A model generated the notes under the pieces. It saw nothing but the letters and a program-made list of their open reading frames with translations, was not told the origin of the DNA and made no database searches. DNA of 64,000 nt from Bradyrhizobium symbiodeficiens (GTDB taxonomy: Bacteria > Pseudomonadota > Alphaproteobacteria > Rhizobiales > Xanthobacteraceae), in contig NZ_CP029427.2 of NCBI RefSeq assembly GCF_002266465.3, forward strand, positions 6,698,501 to 6,762,500, read 5' to 3'. A program made the position numbers and the translations under genes. Of this stretch, positions 25,294 through 33,914 are shown one piece after another; position 1 is the stretch's first letter; each line of letters starts with the position of its first letter.

Positions 25294-26051
25294 CACGCCG
25301 CCTCCTTCGCGCCGGTGATGAGGGCGGTGACTTCCTCCGGCGAGGTCTGGTGGATCGGCTTGTCCGCCCGCTTCTCGCCACGGCGCATGACGATAACGCG
25401 GTCGCACACCGCGAACACGTCGGGCATGCGGTGCGAGATCAGCATCACGGCGACGCCTTGCTCCTTGAGCCGGTGGATCAGGCCGAGCACCTGCTCGACC
25501 TGGCGCACCGAGATCGCGGCGGTCGGCTCGTCCATCATCACCAGCCGCGCGTTGGAGAGCCGCGTCCGCGCGATCGCGACGGCCTGGCGCTGGCCGCCCG
25601 ACATCTGCTTGACGAGATCGTCGGGGCGCGTCTCCGAGCGCAGCTCGCCGAACAGTTCCAGCGCGCGCGCCGCCATCGCCTTGTGGTCGAGCAAAGCAAT
25701 GGGTCCGAATTTGCGCTTCAGCTCGCGGCCGAGGAACACGTTGGCCGCCGCGGTGAGATTGTCCGATAGCGCGAGGTCCTGGTAGACGACCTCGATGCCG
25801 ACCGCGCGGGCATCGACCGGCCGGCTGAAATGCACCGCGTTGCCGGCAAAGCGGATCTCGCCGTGGCTGGGCCGGAAATTGCCGGCGATGATCTTGACCA
25901 GCGTCGACTTGCCCGCGCCGTTGTCGCCCATCAGCCCGACCACCTCGCCCGGCAGGACGTGCAGATCGACGCCGTGCAGCGCGCGGATCGCGCCGAACTC
26001 CTTGCCGATCCCGGTCAACTCGAGGACCGGTGTCGCGTCAGCGTTTGCCAT
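25293..26051 (-). CDS. sugar ABC transporter ATP-binding protein
   Basis: A 252-residue single-domain ABC ATPase. Walker A is MGDNGAGKSTLVKIIAG, the signature is MSGGQRQAVAIAR and Walker B is LVMMDEPTAAI. The pattern MGDNGAGKST belongs to sugar importers. Many ribose-type importers have a duplicated ATPase of about 500 residues; this one is the half-size type and so must act as a dimer. It lies 12 bases after the xylA stop. Start ATG at 26051 follows GAGG. It powers the uptake system completed by the next two genes. Confidence 0.94.
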   Translation of the reverse strand: MANADATPVLELTGIGKEFGAIRALHGVDLHVLPGEVVGLMGDNGAGKSTLVKIIAGNFRPSHGEIRFAGNAVHFSRPVDARAVGIEVVYQDLALSDNLTAAANVFLGRELKRKFGPIALLDHKAMAARALELFGELRSETRPDDLVKQMSGGQRQAVAIARTRLSNARLVMMDEPTAAISVRQVEQVLGLIHRLKEQGVAVMLISHRMPDVFAVCDRVIVMRRGEKRADKPIHQTSPEEVTALITGAKEAA

Positions 26052-26063
26052 CAGCAACCTCGT

Positions 26064-27386
26064 TCAGACATAGCGGTTGACCAGGGATTCCAGATATTCC
26101 TGCCGGCCCGAGCGCGGCTGCGGGTCGAAGCCCGGCTGAAGCGCGCGGTCGGCGAGATCGGCGAGCGAACGCTGACCGCCGAGAATGGCGCGGCCCTCAG
26201 GCCCGGCCCATCCCTGGTAACGTTCAGTCAGCGGCGCCGTGAGCGCGCCGGCGTCGACCATGTCGGCGGCGACGAGGAACGCCCGCGCGCAGGCATCCAT
26301 CGAGCCGACATGGGCATGGATCAGGTCGTCCGGGTCGATCGACTGCCGCCGGATCTTGGCGTCGAAATTGAGCCCGCCGGAGGTGAAGCCGCCGCGGTTC
26401 AGCATCTCGTGAAACACCAGCGCCAGCTCCGGGACGTTCATCGCGAACTGGTCGGTATCCCAGCCGAGCAGATCGTCGCCGCGGTTGATGTCGAGCGAGC
26501 CGAACACGCCGAGCGCCTCGGCGAGCGCGACCTCATGGTGGAACGAGTGGCCGGCAAGGATGGCGTGGTTCTGCTCGATGTTGAGCTTGACGTCTTTGAG
26601 CAGGTCGTAGCGTTCGAGGAAGCCGTAGCAGGTGGCGACGTCGAAATCATATTGGTGCTTGGTCGGCTCCTTCGGCTTCGGCTCGATCAGGATCGGCCCC
26701 TTGAAGCCTATTCTGTGCTTGTGCTCGACCACGAGCGAGACGAACCGGCCGAGCTGGTCGAGCTCGCGCTTGAGATCGGTGTTGAGCAGCGTCTCGTAGC
26801 CCTCGCGCCCGCCCCACAGCACATAGTTCTGGCCGCCGAGCCGGTGCGTCACCTCCAGCGCGGCGCGGACCTGGCCTGCCGCGTAGGTGAAGATCTCCGG
26901 GTCCGGATTGGTCGCGGCGCCCGCCATGTAGCGACGATGCGTGAACAGATTGGCGGTGCCCCACAACAGGCGCACCTTGCTCGATGCCATCTTTTGTTCG
27001 AACAGATCGGCAATCGCGTTGAGATTGGCGACGGATTCGGCGAGCGAAGCGCCTTCCGGTGCGGCATCGACGTCGTGGAAGGTGAAGAACGGCACATCGA
27101 GCACGCGGAACAGCTCGAACGCGACGTCGGCTTTGGCCCGCGCCTGCGCCATCGCGTCACCGCCCTGGTGCCACGGCCTCAGGAACGTCTCGCCGCCGAA
27201 GGGGTCGCCACCCGGCCAGCACAATGAATGCCAATAGCAGACCGCAAAGCGCAGATGATCCTCCAGCCTGCGGCCGTGCACGAGGCGGTCCTTGTCGTAC
27301 CAGCGGAACGCGGGAGCTTGTCCCGCGTCCTTGCCGGCGAAGGCGACGGGTGCACTTGCATCGAAGAATTTGGCTGGCGCGTTCAC
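26064..27386 (-). CDS. xylA: xylose isomerase
   Basis: A 440-residue enzyme converting D-xylose to D-xylulose in the cytosol, the same length as the E. coli class II enzyme. FTFHDVDAAPEG holds His104 and Asp107, matching the catalytic His101-Asp104 pair. LIEPKPKEPTKHQYDFD provides the metal-binding Glu and Lys, and NIEQNHAILAGHSFHHEVA further ligands. The start is GTG directly abutting the xylB stop with no gap, so the two are translated together. Substrates other than xylose, such as glucose, are known for this family. Confidence 0.97.
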   Translation of the reverse strand: MNAPAKFFDASAPVAFAGKDAGQAPAFRWYDKDRLVHGRRLEDHLRFAVCYWHSLCWPGGDPFGGETFLRPWHQGGDAMAQARAKADVAFELFRVLDVPFFTFHDVDAAPEGASLAESVANLNAIADLFEQKMASSKVRLLWGTANLFTHRRYMAGAATNPDPEIFTYAAGQVRAALEVTHRLGGQNYVLWGGREGYETLLNTDLKRELDQLGRFVSLVVEHKHRIGFKGPILIEPKPKEPTKHQYDFDVATCYGFLERYDLLKDVKLNIEQNHAILAGHSFHHEVALAEALGVFGSLDINRGDDLLGWDTDQFAMNVPELALVFHEMLNRGGFTSGGLNFDAKIRRQSIDPDDLIHAHVGSMDACARAFLVAADMVDAGALTAPLTERYQGWAGPEGRAILGGQRSLADLADRALQPGFDPQPRSGRQEYLESLVNRYV

Positions 27387-28841
27387 TTAAGTGTGCTCCT
27401 TCAATGCGGGATAAAGCTCGCGCCATTTCCGGTAGGCCTCGTCATAGGCTTCCATGACGGATGCGCGGGGCGTGAAGCTCGCGAGCCGCCGCGGGCGGGT
27501 GCAGACGTCCGCGGGATCTTCACCGGTGGCGGCGAGCCGGCCGAGCCTGGAGGCACCGAGCGCCGCCCCGACCTCGCCCTCCTCGACGCGGTGAACGGGA
27601 ATGCCGAGCACATCGGCGCAGATCTGCGCCCACAGCGGCGAGCGCGAGCCGCCGCCGACGAGATCGAGCTCGGCAACAGGCCCGCTCGCGGCGCTCAGCG
27701 CCGCCAGATTATCGCGCGCGGCAAAGGCGACGCCTTCGAGCACGGCCTGCACGATCTGCGTCCGCCCGGTCGCACCGCGCAGGCCGACCAAGGCGCCGCT
27801 GGCGGCGGCATCGTTGTGCGGCGTGCGCTCGCCGTCGAGATAGGGCAGGAATCTGATCGGGCTCGGCCCATCGACGCGCTCGCCGAGCGGCGCCAGCAGC
27901 GCTGCGGCCGGTGTCTCCATCACACCGGCGAGCCAGGCCAGCGAAGCCGCCGCCGAGAGCATCACGCCCATCTGGTGCCAGAGGCCCGGAAGTGCGTGGC
28001 AGAACGCATGCACCGCCGTTTGAGGCGCCGGCGCGAACCGGTCGGTGACGCGGAACACGACGCCTGACGTTCCCAACGACAGGAACGCATCGCCCGGCGC
28101 GATGGCGCCGAGCCCGATCGCGCTCGCGGCATTGTCGCCGGCGCCACCGGCGACGACGACATCCTTCGCCATGCCCCAGCGCTGCGTGAATTCCGGCATG
28201 AGCACCGCGCTCACGGCGCTCCCCTCGACGAGGCGCGGCATGTGGTGGAGATCGAGCCCGGTGGCGTGCAGCAACAGGGGCGACCAGCGGCGCAGACCGA
28301 CATCGAGCCACAGCGTGCCGGCCGCATCCGACATGTCCTCGATCATCTCGCCGGTCAGGCGATAGCGCACATAGGCCTTGGGCAGCAGCACCTTTGCGAT
28401 CCGCGCAAAGATTTTTGGCTCGTGCCGCGCGACCCACAACAGCTTGGGCGCGGTGAAGCCGGGCATCGCCAGATTGCCGGTGAACGCGTGCAGCGAGGGG
28501 CAACGCTGCTCCAGCACGGCGCATTCGGCCTGCGAGCGGCCGTCGTTCCAGAGGATTGCCGGACGCAGCGGCCGACCGTCCTCGTCGAGCAGCGTTGCGC
28601 CATGCATCTGGCCCGACAGGCCGATGCCGCGGACCAGCGCCACCTCGCGCGGATGGCGGGCCGCGAGATCGTCGACCGCACCGATGGCGACCTCGACCCA
28701 GGCATCGGGATCCTGCTCGGACCACAGCGGCGCCGGGTGCGACAGCGCGAGCTCGCGCGCCGCCGTCGCGTGGATCGCGCCGGCTTCGCTCACGAGCACC
28801 GCTTTCACGCCGGACGTGCCGATGTCCAGTCCGAGATACAC
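27387..28841 (-). CDS. xylB: xylulokinase
   Basis: A 484-residue FGGY-family kinase that phosphorylates D-xylulose to xylulose 5-phosphate for the pentose phosphate pathway. The N-terminal phosphate loop is MYLGLDIGTSGVKAVLVSEAG, and LSGQMHGATLLDEDGRPLRPAILWNDGRS is the XylB signature. DAAGTLWLDV and the C-terminal VGGGSRSPLWAQICADVLGIPV are conserved ATPase segments. Start GTG at 28841 follows GGAGGAG. It is second in the operon, 67 bases after the LacI-type regulator. Confidence 0.95.
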   Translation of the reverse strand: MYLGLDIGTSGVKAVLVSEAGAIHATAARELALSHPAPLWSEQDPDAWVEVAIGAVDDLAARHPREVALVRGIGLSGQMHGATLLDEDGRPLRPAILWNDGRSQAECAVLEQRCPSLHAFTGNLAMPGFTAPKLLWVARHEPKIFARIAKVLLPKAYVRYRLTGEMIEDMSDAAGTLWLDVGLRRWSPLLLHATGLDLHHMPRLVEGSAVSAVLMPEFTQRWGMAKDVVVAGGAGDNAASAIGLGAIAPGDAFLSLGTSGVVFRVTDRFAPAPQTAVHAFCHALPGLWHQMGVMLSAAASLAWLAGVMETPAAALLAPLGERVDGPSPIRFLPYLDGERTPHNDAAASGALVGLRGATGRTQIVQAVLEGVAFAARDNLAALSAASGPVAELDLVGGGSRSPLWAQICADVLGIPVHRVEEGEVGAALGASRLGRLAATGEDPADVCTRPRRLASFTPRASVMEAYDEAYRKWRELYPALKEHT

Positions 28842-28908
28842 GTCGTCTCCTCCTTGGTCATTGCGAGGCGCGATCTTGACGTCGCGTTCTCCGCCAGAGC
28901 GGCCCGTC

Positions 28909-29949
28909 CTAGGGCAGATTGTCCCGCATCACGATGTCGATCCTGATCTTCTCCTGTTCGCGCAGGATCGGCTCGCCGCGAGCGAGCGCGAGCAGCACGC
29001 GCACGGCGGCACGCGCTTCATGCCCCGGGTTCTGTGAGATCGCGGCATCCATCACGCCCTGCAGCAGCAGCCGGCGGGTCAGTACGGTGACGTCATGACC
29101 GACGAACACCACCTTGTCGCGAGCAGCTTCGCTCAACGCTTTGGCGACGCCTTGCGTGCCCGCGCCGACGTTATAAAGGCCGACAATGTCGGCATGCTTG
29201 CCCAACAGCTGCGCCAGCACCTGTTCCGAACGATCGTCCTCGTCGCGTCCTTCCAGCACCGGCAGCACGCTGAGCCCGGGAAATTCCGACGCCATCACCT
29301 GGTTGAAGCCGAAGATGCGCTCGGCATGGTCGCGCAGGCCCTGCGAGCCCGCGACGATCGCGACCTTGCCGGACTTTTGGCCGGCCAAACGCCCGACCAG
29401 CGCGCCGGCGGTGCGCCCCGCGGCGATGTTGTCGATACCGACATAATGGTGGCGGCGCGACGACGGCACGTCGGACACCAGCGTCACCACCTTGGTGCCG
29501 GCATCGACGAGATCGTTGATCGCGGCGCGGACGCCGGGATGATCCAGCGCCACCACCGCAACGCCGTCGCAGTCGCCGGACAGCGCCTCCAGGGAGGCTG
29601 CGAGCACCGACGGATCGAACACGTCGGTCGCGACCATCTCGACGTTGAGGCGGCGAACCGAAAGCCAGGCCGACATTTCGCCGAGATAGGCCTCGATCTG
29701 CTGCATGAACGGGTTCGGCCCCGACGGCATCACGAAGGCAAAGCGGCGGGCGCGGCCGCGGGCCAGCTCGGCCGCGGCGACGTGCGGCTGGAACGCGTTG
29801 CGTTCAATCGCCGCCTTGACGCGCCGCACCGTATCCGGCCGCACCCCCGGCCGGTTGTGCAGCACGCGGTCGACGGTCGCGAGGCTGACGCCCGCCTCGC
29901 GGGCGATGTCCTTGAGCGTCAGCGCGGTCGGGGTGAGGGTCTCGGCCAT
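28909..29949 (-). CDS. LacI family transcriptional regulator of the pentose operon
   Basis: A 346-residue repressor-type protein. The HTH LTLKDIAREAGVSLATVDRVLHNRPGVRPDTVRRVKAAIE occupies residues 10-50, with the LacI hinge (NAFQPHVAAAELARGR) next. The rest is a periplasmic-binding-protein fold of the ribose type (FAFVMPSGPNPFMQQIEAYLGEM...), which would bind the sugar inducer. It heads the operon, so it probably controls itself and the downstream genes. A 12-of-16 matching palindrome with a central CG at 29974-29989 is a possible operator. Start ATG at 29949 is chosen over a longer frame. Confidence 0.92.
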   Translation of the reverse strand: MAETLTPTALTLKDIAREAGVSLATVDRVLHNRPGVRPDTVRRVKAAIERNAFQPHVAAAELARGRARRFAFVMPSGPNPFMQQIEAYLGEMSAWLSVRRLNVEMVATDVFDPSVLAASLEALSGDCDGVAVVALDHPGVRAAINDLVDAGTKVVTLVSDVPSSRRHHYVGIDNIAAGRTAGALVGRLAGQKSGKVAIVAGSQGLRDHAERIFGFNQVMASEFPGLSVLPVLEGRDEDDRSEQVLAQLLGKHADIVGLYNVGAGTQGVAKALSEAARDKVVFVGHDVTVLTRRLLLQGVMDAAISQNPGHEARAAVRVLLALARGEPILREQEKIRIDIVMRDNLP

Positions 29950-30383
29950 CGCTGAAGGGTAGCAGAGGTGTTTTGAGGTACGCAACTCATTTTGAGGGTC
30001 TCGGTAACTCGGGCCCGGCTCCGCCCCACCTCATTCAGCGGCCGAACACATCAATCTTCAGGACAGGCTCAGCCATCTCAGACCTCGCGCACGCCTCCGC
30101 GATGATGTGGCGGAGCATCTCGCCGCGAAAGCTGCGTCGCGTGCTCCCAAGCGTACGCATCGACGTCACCTCGCCATGGGTGCCGACTTCAGCGTCACGG
30201 TCGCATCCAGCGCGTCGCGCCCCGACCGATCCAGAACGCGATGTCGCTCGCGCGAAAGCCCGGCAGATCGAGTGCCATGACCTGCAAGCTCAACCTAATC
30301 AAAGTTTCATGCAACCGGTGATTTTCCGTGACGTTGTTTCTGCGAAGGCAGGATGGACATTCGAACGAGATGGAGAATGCACG
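29950..30383. other. 434-base intergenic region between LacI regulator and PRC-barrel gene
   Basis: Apart from the candidate operator at 29974-29989 it holds little. A minus-strand frame at 30035-30160 reads MRTLGSTRRSFRGEMLRHI and 22 more residues; it has no family resemblance and no clear ribosome site. It could be a short gene or the remains of one. Promoters for both divergent genes must be here. Confidence 0.4.
29974..29989 (-). promoter_or_regulatory. candidate LacI-type operator upstream of the pentose operon regulator
   Basis: TGAGGTACGCAACTCA is an imperfect 16-bp palindrome with a central CG step, the usual shape of LacI-family operators, and it lies 25 bases before the regulator start. 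The word TTTTGAGG is repeated at 29971 and 29990. No second copy was found between regulator and xylB. The call rests on shape and position only. Confidence 0.35.
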
Positions 30384-31013
30384 ATGCGTGTTGCTGTCTT
30401 ACTTGCTACCGCGGCTACGATCGCACTGGGCTCAGCGGCCTGGGCTGCTTCCAACAACGACAACGCGGCGCAGCCGACTAATGTCCGACAGGACATGATG
30501 CAGACGCTGCAAAAGTCGGGCTACAAGGACATCAGGCTGGCCCCGACGTCGTTCGACGTTCAGGCGGTCGATAGCGACGGAAACCCGGTGAGGATGTCGA
30601 TCGGGCCGGATCACTTCGCCGAAATGATTACCGTCCGCGATATCCACCAGACCGCTGCGGACACCAGCTCGAACGCGGCGCGCCCGAGCACTGCGGGCGA
30701 CTACGTCACCGTCCAACAAAGCGGCGATCTTGCATCCAAGCTCATTGGGCTCGACGTCTACAACAATGACAACAAGGATATCGGCACCATCAAGGACATC
30801 GCGCTCGATCAGAGCGGCCGCGCCAATGCCTACATCCTGTCGGTCGGCGGCTTCCTGGGGATGGGCGAACATTACGTCGCGGTGTCCCCGTCGGCCGTCC
30901 ACGTCACCTACAAGGACAACAAGTGGCACGCCGGCATGAATGCCACGGCCGACCAGCTCAAAGCGGCGGCGGAGTTCAAATATAGCGGCCGTTGGGCCGG
31001 AAGCGTGATTTAG
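30384..31013 (+). CDS. exported PRC-barrel domain protein
   Basis: A 209-residue protein with signal peptide MRVAVLLATAATIALGSAAWAAS. The N-terminal half (MQTLQKSGYKDIRLAPTSFDVQAVDSDGNPVRMSIGPDHF) resembles PepSY-like or BON-like small repeats seen in rhizobial exported proteins. The C-terminal half (LIGLDVYNNDNKDIGTIKDIALDQSGRANAYILSVGGFLGMGEHYVAVSPSAVHV) is a clear PRC-barrel. Many rhizobia encode such periplasmic PRC-barrel proteins, often stress-induced, with no defined role. It is monocistronic and convergent with the tRNA gene. Confidence 0.85.
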   Translation: MRVAVLLATAATIALGSAAWAASNNDNAAQPTNVRQDMMQTLQKSGYKDIRLAPTSFDVQAVDSDGNPVRMSIGPDHFAEMITVRDIHQTAADTSSNAARPSTAGDYVTVQQSGDLASKLIGLDVYNNDNKDIGTIKDIALDQSGRANAYILSVGGFLGMGEHYVAVSPSAVHVTYKDNKWHAGMNATADQLKAAAEFKYSGRWAGSVI

Positions 31014-31145
31014 CCGTCACAGGTCGGCATTCCTCTGCTCCAATGCGCGGCCACGCGAGAGGCTCCGGACCACCAAGGGCCTCTCGTCCGCTCCAGCAAG
31101 GACGCCGCAATTCGAGAATGATGGGCGTAAAGCGGACGAAACGGC

Positions 31146-31219
31146 TTGGAGCGGGCGAAGGGAATCGAACCCTCGTATGCAGCTTGGGAAGCTGCCGTTC
31201 TACCATTGAACTACGCCCG
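31146..31219 (-). tRNA. tRNA-Gly (anticodon CCC)
   Basis: The acceptor arm GCGGGCG pairs with CGCCCGC. The D-arm is GTTCAATGGTAGAAC, and the anticodon stem GCAGC/GCTGC encloses the loop TTCCCAA, giving anticodon CCC for GGG codons. The T-arm is GAGGGTTCGATTCCCTT. Discriminator T and an encoded CCA end the 74-base gene. All arms pair fully. Confidence 0.97.
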
Positions 31220-31393
31220 CGGATGCGCTGCTCACGCCCGTCCTGATTAGCCGAGACGGCGCCTTCCGCCAAGCGGTTTGGCGCGGCCGGCCTGACGCTC
31301 CTTAAGTTTTCGGTAAGATTCCAGGTGCGCCGGATTGTGGCGGTGTTATGATCTCGTGTCTGGGGAGAAACGTGCACTGAGTGGGGCGTGTGC

Positions 31394-31972
31394 ATGGTGG
31401 GGCGTGGCTATTCGATATTCGACACGGCGATCGGGCGCTGCGGCATCATCTGGAGCGGCACCGGCGTGGTGGCGGTGCAATTGCCGGAGGCGCGGGAGAT
31501 CGACACCCGCCGCCGCATCTTTGCGGTCCATCCCGAAGCGCGCGAGCAGCGTCCCTCCGACAATGCTGAGCTTGCGATCGACGGCATCGTGAGCCTGCTG
31601 CAGGGCGACGATCCCGATTTTTCCGAGGTCAGCCTGGATGCCGGCGGGGTGCCCGGCTTCAACCGGCGCGTCTATGAGTTCGCCTGCTCCATTCCGCGCG
31701 GGGAGACGCGGACCTATCACGAAGTCGCCAAAGCGCTGGGCGCTTCAGGCGCGGCCCACTCGGTGGCGCAGGCGATCGCCAGGAATCCCTACATGCTGAT
31801 CGTGCCCTGCCATCGCCTGCTGGAGGCCGGCAGTTACGCCGACCGGCTCTCGCCTTTCGGCGGAGTGATCTCCAAGCGGCGGCTGCTGGCGCTGGAGGGC
31901 GCCCATCCCGTCGCCAGCAAGACACTGTTCGAGGTGCTGCTGCCCGTTGCTCCGCCGAGGCCGTCCACCTAG
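31394..31972 (+). CDS. methylated-DNA--protein-cysteine S-methyltransferase
   Basis: A 192-residue MGMT/Ogt-type suicide enzyme that removes alkyl groups from O6-guanine. The acceptor is Cys139 in VPCHRLLEAG, with the preceding block FACSIPRGETRTYHEVAKALGASGAAHSVAQAIARNPYMLI (arginine finger and HTH). The start at 31394 is chosen over GTG two codons earlier. It ends ten bases before an AraC-type regulator, recalling Ada, in which such domains are fused, but here they are separate. Nothing shows that the neighbour responds to alkylation. Confidence 0.93.
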   Translation: MVGRGYSIFDTAIGRCGIIWSGTGVVAVQLPEAREIDTRRRIFAVHPEAREQRPSDNAELAIDGIVSLLQGDDPDFSEVSLDAGGVPGFNRRVYEFACSIPRGETRTYHEVAKALGASGAAHSVAQAIARNPYMLIVPCHRLLEAGSYADRLSPFGGVISKRRLLALEGAHPVASKTLFEVLLPVAPPRPST

Positions 31973-31981
31973 ATAGGTGGC

Positions 31982-32821
31982 ATGGACGCAACCACGCTAC
32001 TGAATACACCCTCGATGACCGTCTCCGAGTTTCGCTGCGATGCGGGGCCGGATGACGCGCCGTTTGCCGAATGCCGCACCGGGCATTCCATCGCCTATGT
32101 CCGCTCGGGCAGCTTTGGCTGCCATTGCCGCGCCGGCTTCTTCGAGCTGGTGGCGGGCTCGATGCTGGTCGGCGCGCCCGGCGAGGAATACACCTGCACG
32201 CATGAGCATGTCAGCGGCGATGTCTGCCTGTCGTTCTTCCTCAGCGCGGACCTGGTCGACGCCCTCGGCGGGCGGCGCGAGACCTGGCAGGTCGGCGCCA
32301 CGCCGCCGCTGCCCGAATTGATGGTGCTGGGCGAGCTCGCCCAGACGGCGGCAGATGGCAACAGCGACATCGGTCTCGACGAGGTCGGCCAGATCCTGGC
32401 CGGCCGCTTCATCGAATTGGTCTCGGGCAAGGCGCGCAAGCCGGCCACGCCCAATGCGCGCGACCGCCGCCGCGCGGTCGAGGCCGCGCTATGGATCGAC
32501 GACAACTCGCATCAAGAGGTCGATCTCGAACAGGCGGCAAAGCAGGCGGGCCTCAGCCCGTTTCATTTCCTTCGGCTGTTCTCGAGCGTGCTCGGCGTCA
32601 CCCCGCATCAATATCTGGTGCGCTCGCGGCTGCGCCACGCCGCGCGGCTTCTCACGGATGACGACATCGCGGTCACCGATGTCGCCTATGACGTCGGCTT
32701 CGGCGATCTCTCCAACTTCGTCCGCACCTTCCACCGCGCTGCCGGCGTATCGCCAACCAGGTTCCGGCAGGCCTCGAAGGGAGAGCGCAGCATCTTCGCC
32801 GAGCGCCTCGTCCTCAATTGA
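31982..32821 (+). CDS. AraC family transcriptional regulator
   Basis: A 279-residue regulator. An N-terminal cupin-like sensor domain occupies residues 1-110. The C-terminal AraC DNA-binding domain has two HTH motifs: EVDLEQAAKQAGLSPFHFLRLFSSVLGVTPHQYLVRSRL and DDIAVTDVAYDVGFGDLSNFVRTFHRAAGVSPTRFR. The sensor region contains several cysteines (ECRTG, GCHCRAG, YTCTHEH, DVCLSF) that might bind metal or sense redox. It follows the MGMT gene by ten bases, so they may share a transcript. The effector is unknown. Confidence 0.92.
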   Translation: MDATTLLNTPSMTVSEFRCDAGPDDAPFAECRTGHSIAYVRSGSFGCHCRAGFFELVAGSMLVGAPGEEYTCTHEHVSGDVCLSFFLSADLVDALGGRRETWQVGATPPLPELMVLGELAQTAADGNSDIGLDEVGQILAGRFIELVSGKARKPATPNARDRRRAVEAALWIDDNSHQEVDLEQAAKQAGLSPFHFLRLFSSVLGVTPHQYLVRSRLRHAARLLTDDDIAVTDVAYDVGFGDLSNFVRTFHRAAGVSPTRFRQASKGERSIFAERLVLN

Positions 32822-32952
32822 GACAGGTCGGCCGGGTTTGCGGGTAACAGTCTGTTGACCAGACGGGTGCGTCGCACTGGCGCTTGCGGTAGGCCGCGCG
32901 ATAGTACAACCAGCGGGCGAAACGACGCCCGCTGAAGGCGGCGAATCGGCAG

Positions 32953-33312
32953 ATGGACAGTGACTCGAGTGATGTGATTGCGGCCACATTGATTGCGCTT
33001 GCCGTAGGACTTGCCTTCATCGCCGGCTGTGCCGTCTATTATGGCCGCCAGATCACCTCGCGCAGGATTCCGATGCAGTGGGGCACCGACGGTCAGCCGG
33101 CCTGGTTCGCACCACGCCTCATCGGGCTCTGGTTCAGCTTCGGCATCACGGCGGCGCTGTCCGCGTTCCTGCTCGTTCTCGCCCATCACGACCCTCAGAA
33201 GCTCACGGCGCTGATCGTCGCAACGGTCAGCGTGATCGGAACGAACATGTGGGTTCACGTCTATCACCTGAAACGGGTGATCCGGTGGCAGTCGGAGGCC
33301 CCGGCGAACTAG
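32953..33312 (+). CDS. small membrane protein, DUF1648-like
   Basis: A 119-residue protein with three hydrophobic segments near residues 8-28, 56-78 and 86-105. Between the first two lies RIPMQWGTDGQPAWFAPRLIGLW, which resembles the DUF1648/SdpI signature (IPxHWxxxGxPDxW). Other members are short membrane proteins of unclear role, some being immunity or signalling factors. Start ATG at 32953. It is 131 bases after the AraC gene and may be independent. Confidence 0.65.
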   Translation: MDSDSSDVIAATLIALAVGLAFIAGCAVYYGRQITSRRIPMQWGTDGQPAWFAPRLIGLWFSFGITAALSAFLLVLAHHDPQKLTALIVATVSVIGTNMWVHVYHLKRVIRWQSEAPAN

Positions 33313-33416
33313 GCGGGCGCCGGGCGCAAGATTCTCCAAGAGCGGCCCACCTCACCCCGGCTAGGGTCGCCTCCGGCGCGCGCCATTTTCGGCGCGTTTT
33401 GCAGATGGAGACGACC

Positions 33417-33776
33417 ATGTACGACCACATCGGGCTTCGCGTTGCCGATCTCGACGCCGCGACGCGCTTCTACACCGCGGTGCTGACGCCGCTCGGTTAC
33501 GTCCTGTGCTCCAGCGGCGACGGTTATGCCGGCTTCGGGCCGAAGGGCGAGCCGGCGCTGTGGCTGCACCTGAACAAGGGCCGCAAGGCCGACGGCGCGC
33601 ACATTGCGTTCCGCGCCGGAGATCATGACGCGGTCAAGGCGTTCCACAGCGAAGGCCTGAAGAGCGGCGGCCGCGACAATGGCGGCGCCGGGCCGCGCAA
33701 GGATTACAGCCCGACCTATTACGCGGCATTTTTGATCGACCCCGACGGCAACAATGTCGAGGCGGTTTGTGCGTGA
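33417..33776 (+). CDS. VOC family protein (glyoxalase/bleomycin resistance fold)
   Basis: A 119-residue vicinal-oxygen-chelate protein. MYDHIGLRVADLDAATRFYTAVLTPLGYVL gives the first metal-ligand histidine (DHIGLRV), HIAFRAGDHDAVKAFH the second region, and YYAAFLIDPDGNNVEAVC the terminal glutamate. These residues fit the typical H/E metal site. The fold covers glyoxalase I, dioxygenases and resistance proteins, so the substrate is unknown. Start ATG at 33417 has GGAG six bases upstream; an ATG four codons earlier overlaps this site and is less likely. Confidence 0.9.
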   Translation: MYDHIGLRVADLDAATRFYTAVLTPLGYVLCSSGDGYAGFGPKGEPALWLHLNKGRKADGAHIAFRAGDHDAVKAFHSEGLKSGGRDNGGAGPRKDYSPTYYAAFLIDPDGNNVEAVCA

Positions 33777-33798
33777 GCGCTAGCCGCTTAGGAGATCT

Positions 33799-33890
33799 CG
33801 TAGGGTAGGCAAAGGCGCAACGCGCCGTGCCCACCATCTCTCAACAATCGTGACAGATGTGGTGGGCACGCTTCGCTTCGCCCACCCTAC
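33799..33890. repeat. palindromic intergenic repeat, family B
   Basis: CGTAGGGTAGGCAAAGGCGC is mirrored by GCTTCGCCCACCCTAC, with GCCGTGCCCACCA and GTGGGCACGC as inner arms. It lies between the VOC and SRPBCC genes. Confidence 0.85.
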
Positions 33891-33914
33891 CAATGCTGCA
33901 TTTGAGGAACCTCC

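Noticed and set aside
25830..27227. 465-codon plus-strand frame opposite xylA
   Set aside because: Shadow of xylA, which has intact catalytic residues.
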